This document shows, in pieces, positions 24,999 through 32,881 of a stretch of 39,887 nt of DNA (position 1 is its first letter; the number at the start of each line of letters is the position of its first letter). The DNA comes from Candidatus Hodarchaeota archaeon (GTDB taxonomy: Archaea > Asgardarchaeota > Heimdallarchaeia > Hodarchaeales > Hodarchaeaceae), in assembly GCA_016840285.1 (NCBI GenBank), contig JAEOSR010000031.1, positions 1 to 39,887 on the forward strand. The letters run 5' to 3'. The notes below the pieces were generated by a model. The model saw nothing but the letters and a program-made list of their open reading frames with translations, ran no database searches and was not told where the DNA came from. A program made the position numbers and the translations under genes.

Positions 24999-26941
24999 TG
25001 CAAAAAAAATTTGTTAAAGATGGTAATATGATCCTAGGAAAGAAATGTGTAAAATATGATCAGATAAGGGCATCTTATCCAGAAAAATTTGCCTCTGAGG
25101 GTAAAATATTTCAAAGAATTCATAGAGGTGATCGAATCTTTCTTCACACTGGATGTGGTGAACCCCAGTATCTTATCAAGACTTTGGTTGAATATGTGAA
25201 AAAAAATCCCAAAGCGTTTTTTGATACGGAAATATTTCATGTTTGGACATTGGGAGTAGCACCCTATGCAGACTCTCAATTTAGTGCAAATTTTAGGATT
25301 AATTCCTTTTTTATTGGTGAATCTACTAGAAAAATTGTTAACACTGGCTTGGCTGATTATACACCAATATTTCTTTCTAATACTCCTGGAGTTTTTTATT
25401 CTGGCCTTGTTCCTCTCGATATTGCATTAATCCAATGCTCTAGCCCTGATGAACACGGTTATCTTAATCTTGGAGTTTCAGTTGATATTGTAAAGGCTGC
25501 AATAGAGTCTGCATCCTTAGTTATCGCCCAATTAAACACCTGGGTTCCACGAATTCATGGAGACGGTTTCATTCATATAGAGGATATCGATTATGTAATC
25601 CCATTTGATGAACCCATTTTAGAGTATGATCCTACTCCTAATAGTGATGCATCACATACAAAAGTCTCATCAAAAATCGGAAATTATGTTTCACGCCTTA
25701 TCCAGGATGGGGATACAATTCAAGTTGGTTATGGAAGCATCCCCGATGCCGTTATGGCCAATCTTTCTGATAAGAAGTATCTCGGAGTTCATACAGAGTT
25801 AATATCTGATGGTCTTGTAGATTTGATGAAAAAAGGAGCCATCGACGATTCTCAAAAAACGATAAACCAAGGTAAAACCATTGGTTCCTTCTGTATGGGA
25901 AAAAAAGAAACCTATGAGTTTTTACATGATAATCCTTCTGTTGAGCTTAGAAGGATCGATTACACCAATAATCCAATGATAATTGCCCAAAATAATAATA
26001 TGACCGCAATTAATAGTGCTTTACAAATTGATCTTACAGGGCAAGCTTCTGCAGAATCGATTGGTAATATTTTTTACAGCGGAATAGGGGGACAATCTGA
26101 TTTCATGAGGGGAGCAATGCTAGCTAAGGGGGGTAAGACAATTCTTACCCTTCAATCAACAGCTGAAAATGGGAGAGTATCACGGATTGTACCATTTATT
26201 ACTGAGGGAGGGGGTGTCACTTTGAATCGTGGGGATATACATTATGTTGTAACTGAATATGGTATTGCTTATCTTCATGGAAAAAACATCCGGGAACGAG
26301 CCATGCAATTAATCTCTATAGCTCATCCCAAATTCAGACCAGAACTCATTAGACAAGCAAAAAAATATAATCTTATCTTTAAGAATCAAGCTTTTGTTCC
26401 AGGTAAGAAAGGTGATTATCCTGAACATTTAGAGGCATGGAGAACCACTAAAGAAGGACTTGAAATATTATTAAGACCTGTGAAAATAAGCGATGAGCCA
26501 CTGCTAAAGGATTTCTTCTATGACTTATCTGATAGATCTTTGTATCGCCGTTTTATGACTGCACGGAAATATATGCCACATGAACGTTTACAAGATTTTT
26601 GTATAATAGATTTCTCAACAGAAATGGTAATAGTAGCTGTAACTAAAAAAGAACCGATAGAAAAGATTGTGGGTGTTTCACAATACGCAATAAATCAATC
26701 TTCTCACTCCGCAGAAGTCGCTTTTGTTGTTAGAGACAAATATCAAAATTTAGGCATAGGAAATGAAATGCTTAGTTATTTGACATATCTAGCCAAGAGT
26801 AGTGGACTACTAGGTTTTACAGCTGAAGTACTACTAGAAAATAAAACCATGATTCATTTATTTGAGAAATTGTTTCCACAGCTAGATAGAAGAATAATTC
26901 AAGGTGTTTGCCAACTAAAAATGAGTTTTATTAAAGATTAA
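24998..26941 (+). CDS. Acetyl-CoA hydrolase/CoA-transferase fused to a C-terminal GNAT domain
   Basis: 647 aa. Residues about 15-470 form a class I CoA-transferase of the acetyl-CoA hydrolase/4-hydroxybutyrate CoA-transferase type: CoA-binding GCGEPQYL, catalytic E267 in GVHTELISDG, then GQASAESIG and GIGGQSDFMRGA. Residues about 485-647 are a GNAT acetyltransferase with acetyl-CoA loop RDKYQNLGIGNEM. Fusions of this type are known in bacteria. The GNAT part might acetylate a protein or small molecule, or regulate the transferase. It overlaps the preceding membrane-protein gene; an alternative start is ATG 25028. Confidence 0.9.
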   Translation: MQKKFVKDGNMILGKKCVKYDQIRASYPEKFASEGKIFQRIHRGDRIFLHTGCGEPQYLIKTLVEYVKKNPKAFFDTEIFHVWTLGVAPYADSQFSANFRINSFFIGESTRKIVNTGLADYTPIFLSNTPGVFYSGLVPLDIALIQCSSPDEHGYLNLGVSVDIVKAAIESASLVIAQLNTWVPRIHGDGFIHIEDIDYVIPFDEPILEYDPTPNSDASHTKVSSKIGNYVSRLIQDGDTIQVGYGSIPDAVMANLSDKKYLGVHTELISDGLVDLMKKGAIDDSQKTINQGKTIGSFCMGKKETYEFLHDNPSVELRRIDYTNNPMIIAQNNNMTAINSALQIDLTGQASAESIGNIFYSGIGGQSDFMRGAMLAKGGKTILTLQSTAENGRVSRIVPFITEGGGVTLNRGDIHYVVTEYGIAYLHGKNIRERAMQLISIAHPKFRPELIRQAKKYNLIFKNQAFVPGKKGDYPEHLEAWRTTKEGLEILLRPVKISDEPLLKDFFYDLSDRSLYRRFMTARKYMPHERLQDFCIIDFSTEMVIVAVTKKEPIEKIVGVSQYAINQSSHSAEVAFVVRDKYQNLGIGNEMLSYLTYLAKSSGLLGFTAEVLLENKTMIHLFEKLFPQLDRRIIQGVCQLKMSFIKD

Positions 26942-27040
26942 GGGATTTAAATGCTCGATTGATATGATAAGAAGTCTTTGATGAAGAAAATATATGAGAA
27001 CTAATTAAGACAAAATCAATAAATGAGATAAGAAATAAAA

Positions 27041-27754
27041 ATGCAAAAAATCAAAGAATTCTATTTAAATGAAAATTCTTTAGTCAAAAACAATAGGAAT
27101 GTCTATAAACTTAACCAGAATAAACAAATCTCATCTTATAGGGTTTTTCTCTATTTTTTTGATGAGATCAGAGGAGATATTCCCTTATTCATGTATCCAT
27201 CAATACCAATCAATGAGAATGAAAGACAGATACTCTCAAACCATAGTATATGGTGGCACCAGGATCAGTTCTTAACACCTTTCAAGTTTAATTCCATCGA
27301 TCTTGAACTAGGAGGCGTTATTTATTCTGCCACATTATTTCTTTGTCACACCTATAGAACGAAAAGACGATCTGGAATGGATTCAAACAAATGGAAGCCT
27401 GAAAGATTTGTTCTAATCGTAAAAACCCCTTCATCAGTCTCCTTCAGTACTAAAGAAATGTTACATGAAATGAAAACAAGAATACAAGATGATATTGGTG
27501 AAGATTTATGCTTTTTAGTAGAAGATTTTCTAAAAAAAACAGAGAATTCACAAGTTGGGGAATTTATAGAAAAAAAATCTAAAGCTATCCTAAAACAACT
27601 TACATCGATATGTAATTCATTCAATCCGAAAAAAAATGAAATTAAACTCATAACTCAGCCTGAGAAGAAAATAAAACCAAACATTATTCCAAATCCAGAT
27701 TCAAGAAAACTTAAGAAATTACGATTTTCAATTCCTAAGCCTAAAAATAATTAG
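27041..27754 (+). CDS. Unknown protein (237 aa)
   Basis: A soluble protein with a conserved-looking core: YRVFLYFFDEIRGDIPLFMY, SIWWHQDQFLTPF, IDLELGGVIYSATLFLC, KRRSGM, ERFVLIVKTPSSV, then a helix (KEMLHEMKTRIQ) and a basic, Pro/Lys-rich tail (about 195-237). The strand-loop-helix order is compatible with a longin-like fold, but I cannot assign it. It lies 16 bp before the HTH regulator and is probably co-transcribed with it. Confidence 0.65.
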   Translation: MQKIKEFYLNENSLVKNNRNVYKLNQNKQISSYRVFLYFFDEIRGDIPLFMYPSIPINENERQILSNHSIWWHQDQFLTPFKFNSIDLELGGVIYSATLFLCHTYRTKRRSGMDSNKWKPERFVLIVKTPSSVSFSTKEMLHEMKTRIQDDIGEDLCFLVEDFLKKTENSQVGEFIEKKSKAILKQLTSICNSFNPKKNEIKLITQPEKKIKPNIIPNPDSRKLKKLRFSIPKPKNN

Positions 27755-27770
27755 GAGAATTAGAGACTTA

Positions 27771-28814
27771 ATGACCAAATTACTGAAGGATGAACTTAAC
27801 TTAAAATTGTTGTTACTCCTTTGTGCTGGAGAAGGAGTAAGTATTAATGTCAGTGCTCTCTCTAATCAATTCAATAAACACAGAAATACGGTGAATGAGA
27901 GAATAAAACAACTTTTTAAATATAAAATTATTGATAAGCCGCTTTTTCCTTTGAAATGGCTATTTAAAGAATATCCTCTATTGGTTATTTCAAAAGATAA
28001 ATTCTATCGCGATGAAGCGACTAAAACTTTTATTGAACACGATCCACATATCTTTGCTGCTTTTTTCTTCCAGGAAGAGCTATATAATACATTAACTATT
28101 CAATTCCATGAAGATCTTTTTTCTTATGAAATTTGGAATGATAATATCCTAGAGGAGGAGAAAATCATCAAGGAGGAGGATCGACATCCTCCTGATGCAT
28201 TACTCTTCAGCACAAAGCGTATTTTAAAGTATGATCCTTCAGCTCCGTTTAGAATTATTAACTTAGGTTTTAAAAAGGGAGATATTAAGAAGATTGCTGA
28301 TTTTGAACTAGACAAATTATCTTTAAGAATCTTAAGAATGGCTCTGAACGGAAAATCAATAAGAACAAATGAGAATTTTCTAGCTCAGGCTTTAGACGTA
28401 AATAGAAATACTATTATTAGAAGGATTCAAAACTTACTGAAAGAAGGAATCATTGGGAATCCTGTTTCAAGATTCCCAAGAGTTATAGTCCCACCTGATT
28501 TTATGCTAATATTCTCTTTATTTGAAATCAGGAAGAAATGTGAAATTGTTGAAAGATTCATTAGAAATGACCCGCATGTTCCCCTCCTGATCAAGGCTAA
28601 TGTTGGAAGATACAACTATTTTGTAGCAAGTACTTTCACTACCATTGAGGAACATTTAGAATGGCAAGAAAACTATAACCAGAGGTTCAAAGCCTGTATA
28701 GATGGAATCAAGAACACATATCTTTCTCCTGCAATGACTTTTTCTATTAGGCCGAATTTTATCTCTCTTGAACTTATCAAGAGGAAATTAGCATTGTTAC
28801 AAGAAGAAAATTAA
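27771..28814 (+). CDS. Tandem winged-helix (Lrp/AsnC-like HTH) transcriptional regulator
   Basis: 347 aa with two similar halves. Helix-turn-helix 1 is at about residues 20-55 (INVSALSNQFNKHRNTVNER), and helix-turn-helix 2 at about 180-225 (ENFLAQALDVNRNTIIRRIQ). Each is followed by a similar segment ending in a proline-rich turn (IDKPLFPLKW; GNPVSRFPRV) and a strand-rich region that may bind an effector. This looks like an internal duplication of an AsnC-type HTH plus sensing domain. GGAGAA precedes the gene. The targets are unknown; the tandem 20-bp repeats nearby are a candidate. Confidence 0.75.
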   Translation: MTKLLKDELNLKLLLLLCAGEGVSINVSALSNQFNKHRNTVNERIKQLFKYKIIDKPLFPLKWLFKEYPLLVISKDKFYRDEATKTFIEHDPHIFAAFFFQEELYNTLTIQFHEDLFSYEIWNDNILEEEKIIKEEDRHPPDALLFSTKRILKYDPSAPFRIINLGFKKGDIKKIADFELDKLSLRILRMALNGKSIRTNENFLAQALDVNRNTIIRRIQNLLKEGIIGNPVSRFPRVIVPPDFMLIFSLFEIRKKCEIVERFIRNDPHVPLLIKANVGRYNYFVASTFTTIEEHLEWQENYNQRFKACIDGIKNTYLSPAMTFSIRPNFISLELIKRKLALLQEEN

Positions 28815-28860
28815 GTTATATAACATAGAATGAACTGTGGAAGTTAAATCGCAGCCTATC

Positions 28861-28872
28861 TCTCCTTTTTTT
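28861..28872 (+). terminator. T-rich candidate terminator after the HTH regulator
   Basis: TCTCCTTTTTTT lies 47 bp after the stop at 28814, in the convergent gap with the protease gene. Archaeal termination often uses such T-runs without a hairpin. Confidence 0.4.
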
Positions 28873-28950
28873 CTGGAAAAGTTTCATTATTTTGAGTTTT
28901 AATACAAATTTCAACCTTTGTTTGGGTAATTTTTTGTAAGTATTTGCATA

Positions 28951-29454
28951 TCACTCTCGTAATAGTGGAACTAAAAAGTCAATGATTTTATCTATTGCAT
29001 CCAGTACTTCAAGGGACATTTCAGAGTCAAAGTCAAGCATTTTTGGTTGTACTCCTAATATCCGTATTATAACTCCCGATTTATCATTATTCATGTAATC
29101 TACAAATACCTTCATTGGGATGACATGGGTACTGAACGTCACTTGCTTATTTTCAAGGTCTGATGGTTTAAAAAAACCAACAGTACCAGCTGGAATCTCG
29201 TCATTTACAAGTTTCACAGCATCAATTATTAGACAATGAGTAACATTTTCTCTTGATAGAACAGATAGAAAATTCTCTAAAGATCCTCCTACATTATATA
29301 GCAGGATTCTATTTCCTAATTGACCTCGTAATCTGTTGTAGATCACAGGGCCTAAACCATCATCACCCCTCAAATCATTACCAACACAAAAGATACATAA
29401 TCTCCCCTTTTTCGCCGACTTAATGAATGAAAGTATTTTCTGTTTTGAAGACAT
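28951..29454 (-). CDS. [NiFe]-hydrogenase maturation protease (HycI/HyaD-like)
   Basis: An M52-family endopeptidase, about 167 aa. Nickel-binding acids lie in GNDLRGDDGLG (the GDDG motif) and IIDAVKL; the SSTH-like His is in TFSTHVIPMK. It cleaves the C-terminal tail of a hydrogenase large subunit after nickel insertion. The large subunit at 32882-34633 retains such a tail, so it is the obvious substrate. I prefer ATG 29454 because the TATA-like sequence next to ATG 29490 would place that codon upstream of the transcript start; the longer form is possible. Confidence 0.88.
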   Translation of the reverse strand: MSSKQKILSFIKSAKKGRLCIFCVGNDLRGDDGLGPVIYNRLRGQLGNRILLYNVGGSLENFLSVLSRENVTHCLIIDAVKLVNDEIPAGTVGFFKPSDLENKQVTFSTHVIPMKVFVDYMNNDKSGVIIRILGVQPKMLDFDSEMSLEVLDAIDKIIDFLVPLLRE

Positions 29455-29490
29455 ACTATTTACAGTAAAATTGCAGCTAAAATAATTCAT

Positions 29491-29505
29491 TTTTATATTT
29501 TTAGC
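29491..29505 (-). promoter_or_regulatory. TATA-box candidate for the maturation protease
   Basis: On the minus strand, CTAAAAATATAAAA lies just before the first ATG (29490). With usual spacing, transcription would start near 29470 and leave ATG 29454 as first codon. Confidence 0.35.
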
Positions 29506-29790
29506 TTTTACATAAGTATGAGTATTTTTCTCTCTAATTCAGTATTAAATTTTTTCTCTTGGCTAAATTCTTAACCTATCTGTTGTGACGCATATCCTTT
29601 ACTATCGAAGCATTAATTATGTGAAAAATATTGTGCTAAGGTAATTATCATCGAAAGAATAAATATTGAAGATGTTGATCTTACGTATAAAATCCTTGAC
29701 GATAAAAATTAGATAAAAGTATCCATTCTATGTGTTTAATCAAAACAAAGGGTCAAATGAGTGTAGAAGTGACAAAAATGTACACAAACA

Positions 29791-29801
29791 GAGTATAAAA
29801 G
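29791..29801 (+). promoter_or_regulatory. TATA-box candidate upstream of malic enzyme
   Basis: GAGTATAAAAG is a good TATA match, about 225 bp before the malic enzyme start, so the leader would be about 200 nt or a short RNA could start here. The 560-bp gap (29455-30017) contains no coding frame I can support. Confidence 0.35.
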
Positions 29802-30017
29802 CTTCAAAAGTAGTAAACAAATTATCAAAATTGTTCAACATTATCGTACAATAGATGCTAATTTTGGTCTTTTAACATACATTTTCTGCAGCATTTTTGA
29901 CTATTTTTTGCAGATATTACTCGAATTTTGTACACACGATTTATTATTCTGTTTTTTTCATAGTTACCTGACCATTATTGGAAGTCTCTCGCCAAAAATG
30001 ATCAGATGGAATAATTA

Positions 30018-31406
30018 ATGGCAAAAGTAAGTGTTGATAAACTCCTCAAAAAAGCTGATCTTCCCAATCGGAAAGCAGAATTGTGGCATCCGTATTATCG
30101 CGGTAAAATTGAAGTTACGTCAAAAGTTAAAATTGATAACTTTGATGACTTCGCAGTATGGTATACACCTGGAGTAGCAAGACCATGTAAACTCATTGAA
30201 CAAGATATTAAAACACAAAATAAGGTTAGTTCAAACGAAGTATATAACTTAACAAATAAATGGAACAATGTGGCTGTAATATCAGATGGTAGTAGAGTTC
30301 TAGGACTGGGTGATATAGGTCCTGAAGCTGCCATGCCTGTGATGGAGGGAAAAGCATTATTATTCAAATATCTAGGAGGGGTAGATGCATTTCCAATCTG
30401 TTTAAACTGTCATGATCCCAACCATATTATTACTACTGTAAAATGCCTTCAACCCAGCTTTGGTGGAATTAATCTGGAAGATATTTCACAACCAAAATGT
30501 TTCAAAATTCTCGATATCCTTCGACGTTCCAAGGATATGCAAATACCCGTGTGGCATGATGATCAGCAAGGGACGGCAACGATAGTTGTTGCAGGACTAT
30601 TTAATGCGTTAAAAATTGTAAATAAGAAATTGAACGAGACTCTCTTCTCTATGGTTGGATCAGGGGCAGCAAATATGGCGGTTGCGAGAGTTATGGTAAG
30701 TTCAGGCATTCCCAAAAAGAACATCATTATGATGGATTCTAAAGGAATATTACACCCAGGAAGAAAGGATATTGAAGCTAATAAAAAGGATTATAAATTA
30801 AAATGGGATATGTGTCTCAATTCTAATGGTGAGTGTAGAGAAGGAAATATGTTTGATGGGATGAAAGATACTGATATGGTGATTGCAGCTAGTAAACCCG
30901 GTCCTGGAACAATAAAACAAGAGCATATCAAAGCAATGGCTGCTGATCCAGTAGTTTTTGCTTGTGCTAATCCTGTACCTGAAATATGGCCTTGGGAAGC
31001 GCTGGATGCAGGGGCCGTGATAGTAGCAACTGGACGATCTGATTTTCCAAATCAAGTAAATAATAGTTTAGGATTCCCTGGTATTTTTAGAGGAACACTT
31101 GATGTAATGGCAACGACTATTTCAGATGAAATGTGTATCGCTGCCGCCAAAGAGTTAGCAAAAACTGCTGAAGATAAGGGATTAGCATTTGATTATATTA
31201 TCCCCTCAATGGATGAGTGGGAGGTATTCCCTCGAGAAGCCGTAGCTGTTGGTCAACAAGCAATCAAAGAGGGTATTGCTAGACTTAAATTAACTCGTCA
31301 AGAAGCATTTGAACGTGCCGAGGCCCTCATTAAGCGAGCAAGAGAACAGACCCATTCATTAATGGATTTGGGGTATATTTCGAAAGCCCCCTCAGTTGAT
31401 GAATAA
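30018..31406 (+). CDS. maeB: Malic enzyme (malate dehydrogenase, oxaloacetate-decarboxylating)
   Basis: 462 aa, the short prokaryotic form without a phosphotransacetylase-like extension. It converts malate to pyruvate and CO2 and reduces NAD(P)+. Catalytic regions: DFAVWYTPGVARPC (Tyr), GLGDIGPEAAMPVMEGKALL (Lys), FGGINLEDI and VWHDDQQGTA (metal acids), VGSGAANMAVARV (dinucleotide loop), ANPVPEIWP and ATGRSDFPNQVNNSLGFPG. Cofactor preference cannot be read safely. It lies 63 bp before the NifX-like gene, in the same direction as the hydrogenase operon, and could supply reduced cofactor to it. Confidence 0.93.
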   Translation: MAKVSVDKLLKKADLPNRKAELWHPYYRGKIEVTSKVKIDNFDDFAVWYTPGVARPCKLIEQDIKTQNKVSSNEVYNLTNKWNNVAVISDGSRVLGLGDIGPEAAMPVMEGKALLFKYLGGVDAFPICLNCHDPNHIITTVKCLQPSFGGINLEDISQPKCFKILDILRRSKDMQIPVWHDDQQGTATIVVAGLFNALKIVNKKLNETLFSMVGSGAANMAVARVMVSSGIPKKNIIMMDSKGILHPGRKDIEANKKDYKLKWDMCLNSNGECREGNMFDGMKDTDMVIAASKPGPGTIKQEHIKAMAADPVVFACANPVPEIWPWEALDAGAVIVATGRSDFPNQVNNSLGFPGIFRGTLDVMATTISDEMCIAAAKELAKTAEDKGLAFDYIIPSMDEWEVFPREAVAVGQQAIKEGIARLKLTRQEAFERAEALIKRAREQTHSLMDLGYISKAPSVDE

Positions 31407-31469
31407 TGGAATTGATCTCAAAACTTACCTGAAAAAATATAACCAAAAAACCAAAAGGAAGAATGATAT

Positions 31470-31871
31470 ATGGCAAAAATACATGTTGAAGAATTACCTA
31501 AAGCTTTCAATCTCGAACTAAATATGATGAAAACCTGTTTACCTTCGAATGGAACAGACCTCTCAACACCATTAGCTAGTTCCTTTGAATATTGTTCCTA
31601 CTTTGTAATAGTGGATGCAAATCAACAAAAAATCTTAACTTTTATCTTGAATGATGCCCAAACAGCTGCCAGAGGTGCGAGTATTCTAACAGCTCAGTTG
31701 ATTATTAATCAAAATGTTCAAACAATAATTACACCTGAAATCGATTCTCTTACCTTAAACATCCTGCAAAAAGCAGGAATAAGAATCTATTTAGGCACTA
31801 ATGGAACACTTCGGAAAAACGTCGACTTATTCCGTCAGGGACGATTAGTTGAGGTAAAAATAGCTGAATAA
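31470..31871 (+). CDS. NifX/NifB-type dinitrogenase FeMo-cofactor-binding-fold protein
   Basis: 133 aa. It fits the small NifX/NafY fold: YFVIVDANQQKILTFILND, then RGASILTAQLIINQNVQTII, then ILQKAGIRIYLG. In archaea such proteins often bind or carry metal clusters outside nitrogen fixation. No nif genes are visible. AAAAGGAAGAA precedes the start. Its position next to the hydrogenase operon suggests cluster handling; that is inference. Confidence 0.75.
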   Translation: MAKIHVEELPKAFNLELNMMKTCLPSNGTDLSTPLASSFEYCSYFVIVDANQQKILTFILNDAQTAARGASILTAQLIINQNVQTIITPEIDSLTLNILQKAGIRIYLGTNGTLRKNVDLFRQGRLVEVKIAE

Positions 31872-31930
31872 ACATCTGATACAAATCTATGGTGGTATTT
31901 GTTAAGAAACAAACTAATCCTTAGAAAAGG

Positions 31931-31970
31931 CCATTTATTTAAATATGGTCATTAATTGTCAATATAAAGG
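31931..31970 (+). promoter_or_regulatory. Candidate promoter of the hydrogenase operon
   Basis: Two TATA-like runs lie in the 163-bp gap before the first operon gene: CCATTTATTTAAATATGG (31931-31948) and AATATAAAGG (31961-31970). The second would give a leader of about 40 nt to the TTG start at 32035. Confidence 0.4.
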
Positions 31971-32034
31971 TTTCAATCAATAAAAGAATGAAACTACTAC
32001 TTCTTTCTCAGAAATAATTAATGGAGATAAGTCC

Positions 32035-32382
32035 TTGGAATTTTTAAATGAGATTTCACCCGCTTTAATAGCTGCAATTATCACAGTCATATGTTTATAT
32101 GGTCTAGCTCAGTGGTTACAAATTTCAGACTTCCAAAAGACACGATTAAAACAACAGTTATACCAAAGTGGAGAAACAATATTACCCCATAGGAGACGGT
32201 ATTTAGAGAAAACGTTTATCTGGATTTCTTACTTTGCCACATCACACGTTATTTCCTTTATGTTTGCTACATTATTGGTTCTTACTTTGGTTACAACCAT
32301 CGATACATTTTTTCCTCTTTTATATTTCATAATCACTTCTTATGCAATTTTCATGCTAGCAATAAAGACCCCAACAACGTAA
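32035..32382 (+). CDS. Small three-segment membrane protein, divergent NuoA-like?
   Basis: 115 aa, with hydrophobic segments at about 9-28, 57-82 and 84-108. Its length, position (before the NuoB-like gene) and three-segment topology match NuoA. The loop YQSGETILPHRRRYLEK can be laid on the NuoA loop (YECGxxPxGxARxRF), but the acidic DVE in the second NuoA helix is absent (FATSHVISFMF). Start is TTG 32035, with GGAG 8 nt upstream. It may be a NuoA homologue reshaped for a hydrogenase or an unrelated anchor. Confidence 0.55.
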   Translation: MEFLNEISPALIAAIITVICLYGLAQWLQISDFQKTRLKQQLYQSGETILPHRRRYLEKTFIWISYFATSHVISFMFATLLVLTLVTTIDTFFPLLYFIITSYAIFMLAIKTPTT

Positions 32383-32389
32383 TTCATGT

Positions 32390-32869
32390 TTGAGGTGTTT
32401 ACAACTGATAAATAAGAAGAAATTAGTAATTAATTCCTTAACAAATTCCCCATGGGTAGGACACATTAATTCTGGGTCTTGTAATGGATGTGATATTGAA
32501 GCACTCGCCTTATTTAGTCCACGATATGATATTGAACGTTTTGGTATCCTCTTAGAGGGGTCACCAAGGCATTGCGATATCTTATTAGCTACTGGTCCAG
32601 TTACCAATCAGACCCTACCACGATTAAAACGTATTTATGAACAAATACCTGAACCTAAATTCGTGATCGTAATCGGAAATTGTGGAAGTACTGGTGGTGT
32701 TTTTCAAGATACTTGGAATACTTTAGATGGGATAGATAAGGTGATTCCTGTTGATTTATATATTCCAGGTTGTCCCCCTCGTCCTGAAGCTATTGTCGAT
32801 GGTGTAATAAAATTAATTCAAAAGGTACGAGGTGAAGTTAATTCTAAAGACGGGGAAACTAGCGAATAG
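32390..32869 (+). CDS. Group 4 [NiFe]-hydrogenase small subunit / NuoB-like
   Basis: 159 aa. It holds the proximal [4Fe-4S] cluster: the four Cys appear as SCNGCD (two), GNCGSTGG and PGCPPRPE. SCNGCDIE is the form typical of group 4 hydrogenases (Ech, Mbh, Hyc) rather than respiratory NuoB with its tandem CC. The start is odd: TTG 32390 opens the frame, while GAGGTG lies 7 nt before an in-frame CTG at 32405 (then INKKKLVINSLTNSPW). No ATG is available. The gene follows the NuoA-like gene by 7 bp and ends right at the large-subunit gene. Confidence 0.9.
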   Translation: MRCLQLINKKKLVINSLTNSPWVGHINSGSCNGCDIEALALFSPRYDIERFGILLEGSPRHCDILLATGPVTNQTLPRLKRIYEQIPEPKFVIVIGNCGSTGGVFQDTWNTLDGIDKVIPVDLYIPGCPPRPEAIVDGVIKLIQKVRGEVNSKDGETSE

Positions 32870-32881
32870 GTGATTCCAAAT

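Noticed and set aside
31470..31871. Nitrogen fixation locus
   Set aside because: NifX-like fold alone is not evidence; no nifHDK or nifB gene is present in the window.
32356..32607. Minus-strand frame over the NuoA/NuoB junction
   Set aside because: Antisense to hydrogenase genes with clear motifs.
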